A stretch of DNA of 64,000 nucleotides from Proteus columbae. GTDB taxonomy: Bacteria; Pseudomonadota; Gammaproteobacteria; Enterobacterales; Enterobacteriaceae. Below the pieces are notes generated by a model. It was not told the origin of the DNA. It saw nothing but the letters and a program-made list of their open reading frames with translations, and ran no database searches. A program made the translations under genes and the position numbers. Of this stretch, positions 63,946-64,000 are shown piece after piece. Position 1 is the stretch's first letter; each line of letters starts with the position of its first letter. The stretch lies in contig NZ_NGVR01000002.1 in assembly GCF_002777965.1 (NCBI RefSeq), forward strand, positions 1-64,000, in the 5' to 3' direction.

Positions 63946-64000
63946 AAAAATTAAAGATTGCAACGATAGTAGGTACACGCCCAGAGATAATTAGATTATC
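63942..64000 (+). CDS. fnlC: UDP-L-PneNAc/UDP-GlcNAc 2-epimerase FnlC, N-terminal fragment
   Basis: GTG at 63942 overlaps the fnlB stop (GTGA). Only 19 codons lie in the window, encoding KIATIVGTRPEIIRLS, the N-terminal signature of the WecB/FnlC 2-epimerase family. With fnlA and fnlB upstream this is the third enzyme, giving UDP-L-FucNAc. The gene continues beyond the right edge. Confidence 0.88.
   Translation, partial: MKKLKIATIVGTRPEIIRL

Overview
The window is a stretch of enterobacterial core chromosome, almost certainly from the genus Proteus (Morganellaceae). Three things point there. Gene order follows the E. coli 88-90 min region in one continuous run: cpxA-cpxR-cpxP, pfkA-sbp-tpiA, fpr, glpKF, zapB-rraA-menA-hslUV-ftsN-cytR-priA-rpmE, metJBL, ppc, argECB(G)H, oxyR-sthA-fabR-trmA-btuB-murI, then an rRNA operon. 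Overall base composition is AT-rich. An O-antigen cluster starts directly after cpxA, which is the known position of the Proteus O-antigen locus (cpxA-secB). I cannot decide the species.

Layout from the left. Positions 1-152 hold the two tandem promoters of an rRNA operon that reads leftwards out of the window. Then come murI and btuB behind a cobalamin riboswitch, trmA, yijD-fabR, sthA and oxyR with an OxyR site and a possible OxyS-like RNA. The arginine cluster argHGBC/argE (8.3-14.1 kb) is controlled by paired ARG boxes. At 14.2-23.7 kb is a more variable segment: poxB, a DUF3100-type two-gene membrane module with an M20 amidohydrolase, a CysB-like regulator, proP and phrB. ppc (23.8-26.4 kb) is followed by a 0.9-kb junction with no standard gene but with two small ORF candidates; the E. 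coli genes metF and onward are missing here. metL-metB and metJ diverge around five tandem met boxes. An additional HipA-family gene (yjjJ) lies between two near-identical terminators.

From 33 to 50 kb the content is housekeeping: ribosomal protein L31, replication restart (priA), nucleoside regulation (cytR), division (ftsN, zapB), the HslUV protease with a sigma-32 promoter and a leader hairpin, menaquinone synthesis (menA), RNase E control (rraA), glycerol uptake (glpFK), a drug exporter (emrD), ferredoxin reductase (fpr), triose-phosphate isomerase, sulfate-binding protein and phosphofructokinase. Between pfkA and cpxP, where E. coli has fieF, there is instead an SDR oxidoreductase and a strongly AT-rich family-9 glycosyltransferase.

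The cpxP/cpxRA envelope-stress locus has a perfect CpxR box. After cpxA come two terminators, a promoter and a JUMPstart/ops leader, then a very AT-rich O-antigen operon running off the right edge: a GT2 transferase, Wzx flippase, Wzy polymerase, a GT4-type transferase, and fnlA-fnlB-fnlC (partial) for UDP-N-acetyl-L-fucosamine. The set predicts a Wzx/Wzy-dependent O polysaccharide containing L-FucNAc.

The parts least explained by known biology are the DUF3100/M20/CysB-like module, a probable RpoS-type small gene broken by one base at 27.0-27.2 kb, the yjjJ insertion with its three 12-bp iterons, the pfkA-cpxP island, and the serotype-specific glycosyltransferases.
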